From contig NZ_BAAAFH010000002.1 of the NCBI RefSeq assembly GCF_039523435.1, forward strand, positions 1 through 60,567: DNA of 60,567 bases, read 5' to 3'. The DNA is from Wandonia haliotis. Its GTDB lineage: Bacteria > Bacteroidota > Bacteroidia > Flavobacteriales_D > Crocinitomicaceae. Positions 33,954-43,700 of this stretch are shown piece by piece; the stretch's first letter is position 1; each line of letters opens with the position of its first letter. The notes beneath the pieces were generated by a model, which was given only the letters and a program-made list of their open reading frames with translations, searched no databases and was not told where the DNA came from. Position numbers and translations under genes: made by a program.

Positions 33954-36581
33954 ATGGATATTCCAAAGACGTACGAATCAGGTAAAGCAGAGGAAAAGTG
34001 GTACAGCCACTGGATGAACAAAGGATATTTTCATTCGGAGCCGGATGAAAGAGAGTCTTATACAGTCGTCATTCCTCCGCCAAACGTGACCGGAGTCTTA
34101 CACATGGGGCACATGCTGAACAATACGATTCAGGATGTATTAGTACGTAAAGCCCGCATGGAAGGAAAAAATGCATGTTGGATTCCCGGGACGGACCATG
34201 CATCCATTGCTACTGAAGCTAAAGTGGTAAATAAACTGCGGGCGGAAGGAATTAAGAAGTCAGATTTGTCAAGAGATGAATTTTTGAAACATGCCTGGGA
34301 ATGGAAAGAAAAACATGGTGGTATTATTTTGGATCAGTTAAAAAAACTGGGGGCTTCCTGTGACTGGGAGAGAACACATTTCACCATGGATCCGGAGTAT
34401 TCAGAGTCTGTACTTGATGTATTTGTAGACTTGTATAAAAAGGGGAAGATTTATCGTGGAATCCGGATGGTAAATTGGGATCCTGAGGCTTTGACCGCAC
34501 TTTCTGACGAAGAGGTAATTTATAAAGAAGTCAACTCAAAGTTATTTTATGTTCGCTACAAAATAGCAGGATCAGAAGATAGCTGGTTGACGATCGCCAC
34601 CACACGTCCGGAAACAATTTTGGGAGATACGGCAATTTGTATTAATCCAAATGATGAGCGATTCAAACATTTGCATGGAAAGCAAGCTGTTGTACCGGTT
34701 GCTAACCGAACGATTCCAATTATTCTGGACGAATATGTAGAGATGGATTTCGGAACAGGATGTCTGAAGGTTACACCTGCTCACGATGAAAATGATTACG
34801 ATCTTGGAAAGAAACACAATCTTGAAACGATAGACATTCTCAACGATAACGGAACGCTTAATGCGCATGGTCTGCATTATGAAGGGAAAGATCGTTTTGA
34901 AGTACGTAAACTGATTGAAAAAGAACTATACGATAAAGGGTATCTGGTAAAAACAGAAGATCATATCAATAAAGTTGGTTTTTCAGAACGCACGGATGCT
35001 GTTATTGAACCTAAGCTTTCTCTTCAGTGGTTCGTGAGTATGAAAGAACTTTCAGAGCCGGCGTTAGAGAATGTAATGAACGGAAAGATTAATTTCTATC
35101 CGGAAAAAATGAAGAATACGTACCGCCACTGGATGGAAAATATCAAGGATTGGTGTATTTCCAGACAGTTATGGTGGGGGCATCGTATTCCTGCCTGGTA
35201 TTATGGTACAGGGGCAGATGAATATGTGGTAGCCAAAACAGAGGATGAAGCTATCGCTTTGGCTGGTGAGAAATCAGGAAAAACGTTTGAGAAAGGAGAA
35301 TTGAAACAGGATGAAGATGTTCTGGATACGTGGTTCTCTTCCTGGTTATGGCCTATTTCGGTGTTCAATGGATTGACACAGCCCGGTAACGAGGAAATAA
35401 AGTATTACTATCCGACAAATGATTTGGTTACTGCTCCGGAGATTATGTTCTTTTGGGTCGCAAGAATGATTATTGCAGGATACGAATACATGGGAGACCT
35501 TCCGTTTAAAAATGTATACTATACAGGAATTGTAAGAGATAAACTGGGACGTAAAATGTCCAAGTCGCTTGGGAACTCTCCTGATCCGATAAAACTGATC
35601 GAAAAGTATGGAGCGGATGGAGTTCGCGTTGGAATTCTGATTTCCTCTCCGGCAGGAAATGACTTGCCTTTTGATAGTTCGCAATGTGAGCAAGGAAGAA
35701 ATTTTGCCAATAAAGTATGGAACGCTTTCCGTTTGGTAAAATCCTGGGAGGTGAAAGACATGGATCAGCCGGAAGCTTCCCGCAAAGCAATAGAGTGGTT
35801 TGAAGCCAAGTTGAATCAGGGAATTGCAGAAATTAATGATGCATTTACCAAATTCCGTATCTCGGATGCTTTGATGACAACCTATAAATTGGTTTGGGAT
35901 GATTTCTGTTCGTGGTATCTGGAAATGATCAAGCCCGGATATGAACAACCGATTGACAGCAAAACGTATGAGATGACACTTCAGTTCTTTGAACGATTGT
36001 TGAGTCTGATGCATCCGTTTACACCATTTGTAACAGAAGAAATCTGGCACCTGATTCGAGAAAGAAAAGAAGGTGAAGATATTATGTTGGCGAAATGGCC
36101 GGAGCAAAAGTCTTCTGATGAAACGATTCTGAAACAGTTTGGGAAGGCGGAGGAAGTGATTACAAACGTGCGTAATATTCGTAAGCAAAAGAATATTGCC
36201 AATAAGGTTAAGATCGATCTGAAAGTGAAGGTGAATAACGCTCCGGATAAATCGTTTGATCCGGTTATTTCTAAAATGGGAAATATAGCAGCGTATGAAT
36301 ATGTAAGTGAAAAAGTAGACAACTCGTATTCGTTTATCGTGGATTCCAATGAATATTTTATTCCTTTCGGAGAAGATATTGATGTGGAAGCAGAGATTAA
36401 AAAAATTGAGGAGGAGTTGCAGTATACGAAAGGCTTTTTAACCAGTGTTCAAAAGAAATTAAGCAATGAGAAATTTGTAAGTGGAGCACCTGAGCAGGTT
36501 GTGATGAATGAAAGAAAGAAAGAAGCAGATGCACAAAGTAAAATCACAATTCTTGAAGAAAAACTGAAATCACTCAAGTAG
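33954..36581 (+). CDS. valS: Valyl-tRNA synthetase
   Basis: 875 aa from ATG 33954, normal for ValS. Class I signatures HMGHMLNN (HIGH) and KMSKSLGN (KMSKS) are present, along with PPPNVTG before the first, the connective-peptide editing domain (TTRPETILGDTAI, GTGCLKVTPAHDENDYDLG), the WCISRQLWWGHRIPAWY block and a C-terminal coiled-coil tRNA-binding arm (IKKIEEELQYTKGFLTSVQKK). It charges tRNA-Val and edits misactivated Thr. Its own promoter and terminator mark it as monocistronic. Confidence 0.98.
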   Translation: MDIPKTYESGKAEEKWYSHWMNKGYFHSEPDERESYTVVIPPPNVTGVLHMGHMLNNTIQDVLVRKARMEGKNACWIPGTDHASIATEAKVVNKLRAEGIKKSDLSRDEFLKHAWEWKEKHGGIILDQLKKLGASCDWERTHFTMDPEYSESVLDVFVDLYKKGKIYRGIRMVNWDPEALTALSDEEVIYKEVNSKLFYVRYKIAGSEDSWLTIATTRPETILGDTAICINPNDERFKHLHGKQAVVPVANRTIPIILDEYVEMDFGTGCLKVTPAHDENDYDLGKKHNLETIDILNDNGTLNAHGLHYEGKDRFEVRKLIEKELYDKGYLVKTEDHINKVGFSERTDAVIEPKLSLQWFVSMKELSEPALENVMNGKINFYPEKMKNTYRHWMENIKDWCISRQLWWGHRIPAWYYGTGADEYVVAKTEDEAIALAGEKSGKTFEKGELKQDEDVLDTWFSSWLWPISVFNGLTQPGNEEIKYYYPTNDLVTAPEIMFFWVARMIIAGYEYMGDLPFKNVYYTGIVRDKLGRKMSKSLGNSPDPIKLIEKYGADGVRVGILISSPAGNDLPFDSSQCEQGRNFANKVWNAFRLVKSWEVKDMDQPEASRKAIEWFEAKLNQGIAEINDAFTKFRISDALMTTYKLVWDDFCSWYLEMIKPGYEQPIDSKTYEMTLQFFERLLSLMHPFTPFVTEEIWHLIRERKEGEDIMLAKWPEQKSSDETILKQFGKAEEVITNVRNIRKQKNIANKVKIDLKVKVNNAPDKSFDPVISKMGNIAAYEYVSEKVDNSYSFIVDSNEYFIPFGEDIDVEAEIKKIEEELQYTKGFLTSVQKKLSNEKFVSGAPEQVVMNERKKEADAQSKITILEEKLKSLK

Positions 36582-36606
36582 ACTGGTCTAATTTTTTGAA
36601 ATAGAG

Positions 36607-36640
36607 ATCCTCTTTGGTTTGACCGGAGAGGATTTTTTTT
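36607..36640 (+). terminator. Rho-independent terminator of valS
   Basis: 7-bp stem (36607-36613 with 36627-36633) enclosing a second small GGT/ACC pairing, followed by a run of T. It lies 25 nt after the valS stop and 15 nt before the next ATG. Confidence 0.75.
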
Positions 36641-36654
36641 GTAAGATTGACTCT

Positions 36655-39600
36655 ATGAAAAAGAAATTTACACTATTCCTGACATTCGTTTGTTTGGTTT
36701 TGACAGGATTTTCGCAACAATGGGTGTCTGAAATGTTGGATGGGAATACGAATTTTTATGAAGTTCGTCAGTCGTTTGAAGAAGAATGGAGTGGAAGTGA
36801 ATATGTAAAAGGAAAGGGCTGGAAACAATTCAAAAGATGGGAATATTTCATGGAACAACGGGTTTACCCTTCGGGAGATCGAATTCCTGTTCATGCAGCC
36901 TATTTTGAACGAAATAACTTTGTTACATCAGAACAGCAGGTAGCGAAGTCAAGGTCAGCTACCTGGCAGCCAATGGGACCATTTGAATGGAGTTCTACAT
37001 CCTATAATCCGGGATTGGGTCGGGTAAATACGGTTGCAGTGCATCCCGGTAATAATCAGGTGATTTATGTAGGTACTCCAAGCGGTGGACTCTGGAAAAC
37101 TACAAATGGAGGAACTAGCTGGGTTCCCCTTACAGACGATTTTAGTGCCATTGGAATATCAGGAATAGTTATTAATCCCTACAATCCGGATGAGGTGTAC
37201 GTTGCGACAGGGGACGGAGATGGAGCAGATACCTACAGTATCGGGGTTTTGAAATCGACAGATGGAGGAGCAACATGGTCGGTTACAGGATTGGTTCATA
37301 CAGTAATGGACTATATCGTTTGCCGGAGAATGATCATGCACCCTACAGATCCGTTAACAATTTTAGTTGCTACAAATGTTGGTGTTTTTAAGACAGTTGA
37401 TGGAGGAAATAACTGGTATTTGGTAGCAACTGGTTCGTTTCGGGATATTGAGTTTCAGCCGGGAAATGCAAATCGTGTATATGCATCTTCTAACAGGTTA
37501 TATATTTCTGAAAACGGAGGAGAAACTTTTGCTCCTTCTTCTGCTGTTCAGTTACCGCAGGCATCAGTGGTGAATCGAATGGAAATTGCTGTGAGTCCTG
37601 ATCAGCCGGATTATGTTTATGTACTTTGCGGAAAAGAATCTGACGCTTCATTTCTGGGATTGTATCGTTCAGAAAACGCCGGGACTGGTTTTTCTCTGCG
37701 TACAAATTCGCCTAATCTGTTTACGTATGATGAACAGGGGCTTGAATCCGGAGGTCAGAGCTGGTACGATATGGCAATAGCAGTTGATCCGGATAATGCT
37801 GACAACGTATTTGTAGGAGGTATTAATATTTGGAAGTCAACAAATGGGGGAAGTAATTTTCAAATCAACACGCACTGGATCTGGCCGGGAGTATATGGAT
37901 ATACGCACGCAGATATTCATTTTCTGGCGTATGATGGTTCCGGAATATTTTGTGGGAGCGATGGCGGTATTTTTTACTCCGGAGATCAGGGAGCAAGCTG
38001 GGAAGACCTTTCTTCCGGAATGCAAATATCGCAGTTTTACCGATTTGGAAATTCACCCCTTGATGCGGGACTGATTATAGGCGGGACACAGGATAATGGA
38101 TCCAAGTTAGGTGTTGATCAGACCTGGACGCATGTAATGGGAGGAGATGGAATGGAAGCGGCTGTGAATCCTACAAACCCGCAGATTTTATTTTGTACCC
38201 AGCAGTATGGGTACCTGAACCGAAGTTTAGACGGAGGAATGAGCTGGGAACTGGTTATGACAGGTAATGGTGAAGAGGGAAGGTGGGTAACACCGTTTGT
38301 TGTTCTCCCTGTCAATAAAGTGATCATGGGCTACGAAAATGTCTGGTTAAGTCAGGATAACGGCAGTAGTTTTACACAGATTTCTAATTTTAATTCAGGA
38401 GAGACTATCCGTGAAATTGCGGTAGCGGAACAGGATCATAATGTTATCTATGCAGCTCTTCCGGGGCATTTGTATAAAACAACGGACGGAGGAACTACCT
38501 GGACGGATGTGATGTCTAATCTGCCGGATTTGGCAATTACAGATATTCAGATTCACCCATTGGATAGCGATGTTGTTTATCTGACCACATCCGGATATAA
38601 TCAGGGAAATAAAGTATTTGTTTCAGATAACGGTGGAGTGTCCTGGCAGAACATTTCAGGAAACCTGCCTAACCTGCCTGCGAATACACTTGTTTTGCAA
38701 CGGGAAACCAATGGAGGTGTGTATGTGGGAATGGATGTAGGGATTTATTACATTGACAGTACACTAGGTAACTGGGCTCCTTTTGATGACGCTTTACCTA
38801 ATGTAATTGTGAGCGAGTTGGAAATTCATTATCCGACTGGAAAAATTCGTGCAGCTACTTTTGGAAGAGGGGTTTGGGAGTCAGATCTGTTTAGTGTTCC
38901 TGAGTTAGAACCCATTGCTGATTTTTCATATTTACCTGAAGGATATTGTGTGTCTGACCCAATTGTCTTTTATGATGCTTCGCTGTATGCTTCACCTTCC
39001 TGGCAATGGTATTTCCCGGGAGGTGTTCCAGCAACAAGTACAGCGCAATCTCCTTCCGTTCAATATACTGTTTCGGGTGAATATATAGCTTCATTGGTGG
39101 TTCAGAATCAGTTTGGAACCGATTCGATAGCCAAAACAGTAACCGTTATAAGAGGAGAGAATGCGTTACTGGTAGAATTGGTAACAGATGATTATCCGGA
39201 GGAAACAGCCTGGACCATTACAGATAATCAGGGACAGGTATGGGAAAACCAGTCCGGATATTCGGATGCCAATACAGCTTTTCAGTATAACTTATGTCTC
39301 CCGGCGGGATGCTATACATTTCGCATCACGGATGCGTATAGTGATGGAATTTGTTGTGATTTTGGAACGGGATCTTATTCTTTGGTGAGTAGTGAAGGAG
39401 TAATCGCTACCGGGGGAACATTTGGTAGTGAAGATGTCGTTACTTTTTGTTTTGACGATCATTCAGGAGTGAAAGAAGAAGAAATAGAGACGCTTTTAGT
39501 ATATCCCAACCCGACGAACGAAAAAGTGATGGTGGTAAATCCCGGAGGTAGTTATCAGGAATTATATATTCTGGACTTGCTAGGACGTAAACTGGCGACC

Positions 39601-39726
39601 TTCCCGATTTCAGGAAAGGAAAAACTAGAAATTGATCTTTCCGTTTTCTCAGAAGGTACCTATCTTTTTGTTGTGCATAGCAGGGATAAGACAACTAGTC
39701 ATAGAGTGACGTATACCGGGAATTAG
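36655..39726 (+). CDS. Secreted BNR/sortilin-like repeat protein with PKD and T9SS type A sorting domain
   Basis: 1023 aa from ATG 36655 (12 residues downstream of the longest frame). Signal peptide (FTLFLTFVCLVLTGFSQ). The body has BNR/Asp-box-like repeats of the form GGLWKTTNGGTSWVPL, VLKSTDGGATWSV, VFKTVDGGNNWYLV, LYKTTDGGTTWTDV and VFVSDNGGVSWQN, giving a beta-propeller like sialidases or VPS10 proteins. A PKD domain (ADFSYLPEGYCVSDPIVFYD ... WQWYFPGG) and a PepSY-free linker follow. The C-terminus (VYPNPTNEKVMV, ELYILDLLGRKLAT, GTYLFVVHS) is the type A sorting signal. It is exported by T9SS; ligand unknown. Confidence 0.9.
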   Translation: MKKKFTLFLTFVCLVLTGFSQQWVSEMLDGNTNFYEVRQSFEEEWSGSEYVKGKGWKQFKRWEYFMEQRVYPSGDRIPVHAAYFERNNFVTSEQQVAKSRSATWQPMGPFEWSSTSYNPGLGRVNTVAVHPGNNQVIYVGTPSGGLWKTTNGGTSWVPLTDDFSAIGISGIVINPYNPDEVYVATGDGDGADTYSIGVLKSTDGGATWSVTGLVHTVMDYIVCRRMIMHPTDPLTILVATNVGVFKTVDGGNNWYLVATGSFRDIEFQPGNANRVYASSNRLYISENGGETFAPSSAVQLPQASVVNRMEIAVSPDQPDYVYVLCGKESDASFLGLYRSENAGTGFSLRTNSPNLFTYDEQGLESGGQSWYDMAIAVDPDNADNVFVGGINIWKSTNGGSNFQINTHWIWPGVYGYTHADIHFLAYDGSGIFCGSDGGIFYSGDQGASWEDLSSGMQISQFYRFGNSPLDAGLIIGGTQDNGSKLGVDQTWTHVMGGDGMEAAVNPTNPQILFCTQQYGYLNRSLDGGMSWELVMTGNGEEGRWVTPFVVLPVNKVIMGYENVWLSQDNGSSFTQISNFNSGETIREIAVAEQDHNVIYAALPGHLYKTTDGGTTWTDVMSNLPDLAITDIQIHPLDSDVVYLTTSGYNQGNKVFVSDNGGVSWQNISGNLPNLPANTLVLQRETNGGVYVGMDVGIYYIDSTLGNWAPFDDALPNVIVSELEIHYPTGKIRAATFGRGVWESDLFSVPELEPIADFSYLPEGYCVSDPIVFYDASLYASPSWQWYFPGGVPATSTAQSPSVQYTVSGEYIASLVVQNQFGTDSIAKTVTVIRGENALLVELVTDDYPEETAWTITDNQGQVWENQSGYSDANTAFQYNLCLPAGCYTFRITDAYSDGICCDFGTGSYSLVSSEGVIATGGTFGSEDVVTFCFDDHSGVKEEEIETLLVYPNPTNEKVMVVNPGGSYQELYILDLLGRKLATFPISGKEKLEIDLSVFSEGTYLFVVHSRDKTTSHRVTYTGN

Positions 39727-39932
39727 GAGATCGTGGTTCCTGTTTTGTGATTTGTTTTTTGGAAGTCAAACAAATATGGGGTGGAACGTAGTATATCGTT
39801 AAATAAAGTTTTTCACAAAAGAATGAATTCATTCACAATGCTAAATTTCGTTTGCAAAATTGACGTAATTTAGTAGCTGCGAAAGACGATGTTCCGTTCT
39901 TTCGATTCATCAACAACAAACGATAATTTAAG
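39727..39932. other. Intergenic region before thyA
   Basis: 206 nt. A weak AGGA/TCCT hairpin followed by T-rich sequence sits just after the previous stop (near 39726-39760). No exact TAnnTTTG is seen; TAATTTAG near 39866 is the closest. Promoter not resolved. Confidence 0.4.
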
Positions 39933-40727
39933 ATGAAACAGTATCACGATTTACTTCAGCATATATTGGATAATGGTACAGAAAAGGGAGACCGGACCGG
40001 TACAGGTACGTTCTCAACTTTCGGATACCAGATGCGTTTTGACCTTTCGGAAGGTTTCCCGGTAGTAACGACTAAAAAATTACACCTTCGTTCAATAATC
40101 CACGAGTTGTTGTGGTTTTTACAGGGAGATACAAATATTAAATACTTGAAAGATAATGGTGTGAGTATCTGGGATGAGTGGGCAGATGAAAAAGGGAATT
40201 TAGGTCCTGTATATGGATACCAGTGGCGTTCATGGCCTACACCGGACGGAGGGAAGATTGATCAGATTAGTAAGGTGGTAGACCAGATTAAAAATAATCC
40301 GGATTCCCGCCGCCTGATGGTAAGTGCCTGGAATGTGGCAGATGTGGATAATATGGCGTTACCACCCTGTCATTGTTTGTTTCAGTTTTATGTGGCAGAC
40401 GGAAAATTAAGCTGCCAGCTATACCAACGCAGTGCGGATACCTTTTTAGGAGTACCGTTTAATATTGCTTCGTATGCTTTATTGACGATGATGGTAGCTC
40501 AGGTGTGTGATCTGGAACCGGGAGAATTTGTACATACACTAGGGGATGCACATTTGTACTCGAATCATATTGATCAGGCTAAGTTGCAACTCAGTCGTGA
40601 TTTCAGACCGCTTCCTGAGATGAAAATAAATCCGGAGGTGAAAGATCTCTTTTCTTTTACGTATGAAGATTTTGAACTGATAAATTACGATCCGCATCCA
40701 CACATTAAGGCAGCTGTAGCTGTTTAA
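39933..40727 (+). CDS. thyA: Thymidylate synthase
   Basis: 264 aa, the same length as the E. coli enzyme. Key motifs: DRTGTGT near the N-terminus (phosphate Arg), the catalytic Cys in LPPCHCLFQFYV, LYQRSADTFLGVPFNIASYA (dUMP and folate contacts) and HLYSNHIDQ. It methylates dUMP to dTMP using methylene-THF and produces DHF, which the next gene's product recycles. It lies 13 nt before folA; the pair and topB form one operon. Confidence 0.98.
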   Translation: MKQYHDLLQHILDNGTEKGDRTGTGTFSTFGYQMRFDLSEGFPVVTTKKLHLRSIIHELLWFLQGDTNIKYLKDNGVSIWDEWADEKGNLGPVYGYQWRSWPTPDGGKIDQISKVVDQIKNNPDSRRLMVSAWNVADVDNMALPPCHCLFQFYVADGKLSCQLYQRSADTFLGVPFNIASYALLTMMVAQVCDLEPGEFVHTLGDAHLYSNHIDQAKLQLSRDFRPLPEMKINPEVKDLFSFTYEDFELINYDPHPHIKAAVAV

Positions 40728-40740
40728 ATTTTTCTGGAAA

Positions 40741-41250
40741 ATGAGTAAAAAAGTAACGCTGATCGTTGCCGTGGCAGATAATAATGTTATTGGTAAGGAT
40801 AATGACCTGGTTTGGAGATTGAGAGATGATATGCGCTTCTTTAAAGAAACGACCACCGGTCATATTATTCTGACAGGACGGAAAAATTTTGAATCTATTC
40901 CCGAAAAATTCAGACCACTTCCGGATCGGTTAAACTGTATTCTTACGAGAAACCCGGAATATGATGCTCCGGGGTGTGAATTGTTTTCTTCTGTTTCCGG
41001 GTGGTTGGAAACGTATCAAAATGATGAAAGAAACCTGTTCATTATAGGTGGAGGAGAAGTGTACAGAGAGTCTTTGGAAAAGGGATATGTTACTGAAATG
41101 TTCATTACCCATGTTCACGGAGAACCGGAAGGTGATACCTTTTTCCCGGATTTCGATAAAGAAGACTGGACAATTTCAGTAGTCGGTACTGGCGAAAAGA
41201 ATGAGAGAAACGATTATAGTTTTACGATAAAAAAGTATACCCGAAAATAA
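40741..41250 (+). CDS. folA: Dihydrofolate reductase
   Basis: 169 aa. Features: VAVADNNVIGKDNDLVWRLRDDMRFFKETTTG (Met20-loop, catalytic acidic residue and substrate site), ILTGRKNFESIP (cofactor Arg/Lys), RLNCILTRN and IIGGGEVYRESL (NADPH glycine loop). It reduces DHF to THF, using NADPH. The thyA-folA pair supplies the thymidylate cycle. It is 13 nt after thyA and 3 nt before topB. Confidence 0.96.
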   Translation: MSKKVTLIVAVADNNVIGKDNDLVWRLRDDMRFFKETTTGHIILTGRKNFESIPEKFRPLPDRLNCILTRNPEYDAPGCELFSSVSGWLETYQNDERNLFIIGGGEVYRESLEKGYVTEMFITHVHGEPEGDTFFPDFDKEDWTISVVGTGEKNERNDYSFTIKKYTRK

Positions 41251-41253
41251 GAT

Positions 41254-43215
41254 ATGAAGGTTTGTATCGCAGAGAAACCGAGTGTGGCTAAAGACATAGC
41301 GGAGATAATCGGAGCGAAACAACGCAAAGACGGTTATTACGAAGGGGGAGGATACCAGGTCACCTGGACGTTCGGGCATCTTTGTACCCTTAAAGAACCC
41401 AATGATTATCTTGAAAAATGGAAATACTGGAATTTACGGGATTTACCTATGATTCCGTCGCGTTTTGGCATCAAATTGATTAATGATGAAGGCGTGAAAA
41501 AACAATTTCATGTAATCAAACGTCTGGTTCAGAACTGTGAAGAGGTTATAAACTGTGGCGATGCCGGGCAGGAGGGAGAGTTGATCCAGCGATGGGTACT
41601 TCACAAAGCACAATGTAAGGTGCCTGTTAAGCGCCTTTGGATTTCTTCACTTACGGAAGAAGCGATACTTGAGGGATTTAATAAGTTAAAGGACGCGAAT
41701 GATTTTAACCGATTATACGCGGCAGGAAGTTCGAGAGCAATCGGAGACTGGTTGTTAGGTATGAATGCTACGCGCTTGTTTACCCTAAAATATGGAAGTG
41801 GTAAGGGCGTATTGTCTATCGGTAGGGTACAGACACCTACTTTGGCAATGATTGTGAACCGTCAGAAAGAAATTGAAGCATTTGTTCCTGAAGATTACTG
41901 GGAAGTGAAAACAGTGTACCGTGAGACTGAATTTTCAAGTAACCTGGGCAAGTTAAAACAACAGGAGAAAGCGGATGAAGCTGTAGCATCCATAAAAGAA
42001 CTTCCTTTTGAAATTGTTTCCTTTGAAGTGAAGGAAGGAAAAGAGTCTTCTCCGCGCTTATTTGACCTTACAGCCTTACAGGTTGAGTGTAATAAGAAGT
42101 TTGGATTTTCTGCGGATGATACGCTGAAAATGATTCAGAATTTATATGAAAAAAAGCTGGTAACCTATCCGAGGGTAGATACAACCTATCTTTCGGACGA
42201 TATTTATCCGAAAATTCCCGGGATTATGAAAGGGCTTACTCACTTGAGCGCATTAACAGCTCCGCTGCTTGAAAAGCCCATAAAAAAGACAAAACAGATC
42301 TTTGATAACAAGAAAGTAACGGATCACCATGCGATTATTCCTACCGGAGTTGCTCCCGGGGGAATTACTCCTGACGAGCAAAAAGTGTACATGACGGTAG
42401 CCAAGCGGTTTATTGCAGCTTTTTATCCGGATTGTATTGTATCTAATACGACTGTTTTGGGACAGGTAGGAGAGATTGAGTTTAAGGCGACCGGAAAACA
42501 AATTTTGAGTCAGGGGTGGCGTGTTGTGTATGAAGGCGAGAAAGCGGATGAGAAGGATGAAAAAGATAAAATCATGCCGACGTTCGAAGAAGGAGAGTCC
42601 GGACCTCATGAGCCGGTTATTATCCAACGACAGACCTCACCTCCTAAACCTTATACAGAGGCTACGCTATTGCGGGCAATGGAAACAGCCGGGCGACAGA
42701 TTGACGATGAGGAGTTACGTGAAATGTTGAAAGATAACGGAATAGGTCGTCCATCTACACGGGCGAATATTATCGAAACATTATTCCGAAGAAAGTATAT
42801 TGAACGGAAACGAAAGACCATTTTTGCGACGGAAACAGGTGTACAGGTAATCGAAACTATTTCCAATGATTTGTTAAAATCTCCGGAATTAACCGGGGAT
42901 TGGGAGAAGAAATTGCGTTTGATCGAAAAAGGAGAATACGACAGCGAGATTTTTAAAAAAGAGTTAGTTGATATGGTGGTTGACCTAACGAATGAAATTC
43001 TCTTTCCTGAACAGTTTAAAATGCAAAAGGCTATTCGTGAAATGGGAGACGTAGACTGTCCGAAATGTAAAGAAGGCAAGATCATCAAGGGAAGAAAAGC
43101 GTATGGTTGCAGTGCGTATAAATCGGGATGTAATTTCCGTGTTCCCTTTGAGCAGGATGGAAAAGAAATCGGACAGGAAGAATTGGAGAAAATGATTGCA
43201 GATAAGGTTTGGTAA
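41254..43215 (+). CDS. topB: DNA topoisomerase III-like type IA topoisomerase
   Basis: 653 aa. TOPRIM domain with CIAEKPSVAKDIA and INCGDAGQEGELIQRW (Asp/Glu metal site), cleavage-domain motifs SSRAIGDWLLGMNATR, SIGRVQTPTLAMI and the active-site Tyr in VTYPRVDTTYLSDD, then NGIGRPSTRA. The C-terminus has one Cys4 zinc element (CPKCKEGKI ... GCSAYKSGC) plus a FEQDGKEI tail, instead of the extended E. coli tail. It relaxes and decatenates DNA and is close to TopB; a plasmid-type TraE-like topoisomerase III is another name for such proteins. It ends a thyA-folA-topB operon. Confidence 0.92.
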   Translation: MKVCIAEKPSVAKDIAEIIGAKQRKDGYYEGGGYQVTWTFGHLCTLKEPNDYLEKWKYWNLRDLPMIPSRFGIKLINDEGVKKQFHVIKRLVQNCEEVINCGDAGQEGELIQRWVLHKAQCKVPVKRLWISSLTEEAILEGFNKLKDANDFNRLYAAGSSRAIGDWLLGMNATRLFTLKYGSGKGVLSIGRVQTPTLAMIVNRQKEIEAFVPEDYWEVKTVYRETEFSSNLGKLKQQEKADEAVASIKELPFEIVSFEVKEGKESSPRLFDLTALQVECNKKFGFSADDTLKMIQNLYEKKLVTYPRVDTTYLSDDIYPKIPGIMKGLTHLSALTAPLLEKPIKKTKQIFDNKKVTDHHAIIPTGVAPGGITPDEQKVYMTVAKRFIAAFYPDCIVSNTTVLGQVGEIEFKATGKQILSQGWRVVYEGEKADEKDEKDKIMPTFEEGESGPHEPVIIQRQTSPPKPYTEATLLRAMETAGRQIDDEELREMLKDNGIGRPSTRANIIETLFRRKYIERKRKTIFATETGVQVIETISNDLLKSPELTGDWEKKLRLIEKGEYDSEIFKKELVDMVVDLTNEILFPEQFKMQKAIREMGDVDCPKCKEGKIIKGRKAYGCSAYKSGCNFRVPFEQDGKEIGQEELEKMIADKVW

Positions 43216-43293
43216 TATCAGATAGATGTATCTGAAGCTTAGATAAATTAATGAAATTTATAGATAACATAATTCAAATTCATAAGAATCATT

Positions 43294-43323
43294 TTTGATT
43301 TTTACTTTTTTGAGTTAAATTTG
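43294..43323 (+). promoter_or_regulatory. Promoter (TTTG, 18-nt spacer, TAAATTTG) for the small lipoprotein
   Basis: TTTG at 43294-43297 and an exact TAAATTTG at 43316-43323, spaced 18 nt. The ATG follows at 43340, giving a leader of about 10 nt. Confidence 0.65.
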
Positions 43324-43339
43324 AAAAAAAATAAAAAAT

Positions 43340-43582
43340 ATGAAAAAGGCTTTTACAATTTTGGCGCTAACAGGATTAACACTGGTTTCCTGTACAAAAG
43401 ATTATTCTTGTACTTGTGAGCAGAAAGAAGTTATTGGTACGGATGTAGAAAACTCAGAGTATAAATTTACTGTAGAAGGAGCTACTAAGGTTCAGGCTCA
43501 GGCAGCTTGTAACGAAGCAACAGTGAAAGTAGAAGAGTCTGGTTATTCAATGGAGCAAACTTGTACGCTTACAAAAAAGTAA
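43340..43582 (+). CDS. Small Cys-containing lipoprotein (paralogue A)
   Basis: 80 aa. Lipobox LVSC with signal peptide FTILALTGLTL, then DYSCTCEQKEV (C-x-C) and, near the end, a Lys/Gln/Ala-rich helix (VQAQAACNEATVK) with one Cys and another Cys in QTCTL. The same layout is found in the 67-aa lipoprotein at 44462, and both flank a thioredoxin-fold gene. Function unknown. Monocistronic by its own promoter and terminator. Confidence 0.75.
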   Translation: MKKAFTILALTGLTLVSCTKDYSCTCEQKEVIGTDVENSEYKFTVEGATKVQAQAACNEATVKVEESGYSMEQTCTLTKK

Positions 43583-43595
43583 TTGAAATAATTTC

Positions 43596-43632
43596 AAAAA
43601 AAGCCGTGTCACACTGTGGTACGGCTTTTTTT
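43596..43632 (+). terminator. Terminator of the small lipoprotein gene
   Basis: 12-bp stem (43596-43607 with 43621-43632), A-rich on the left and T-rich on the right, 14 nt after the stop. Confidence 0.8.
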
Positions 43633-43682
43633 ATGGTTTACTTTAACTAAAGAGAAAAGTTCCAGACTAATAAAACTTTTTC

Positions 43683-43690
43683 TACATTTG
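43683..43690 (+). promoter_or_regulatory. -7 element TACATTTG, nearly leaderless start
   Basis: Exact TAnnTTTG match only 10 nt before the ATG at 43701. Transcription would begin about 4 nt before the start codon. Confidence 0.5.
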
Positions 43691-43700
43691 ATAAAAAAAG

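Noticed and set aside
35346..36188. 280-aa reading frame antisense to valS
   Set aside because: It lies wholly inside the conserved valS coding region and has Cys/His/Arg-rich composition typical of a reverse-frame shadow.
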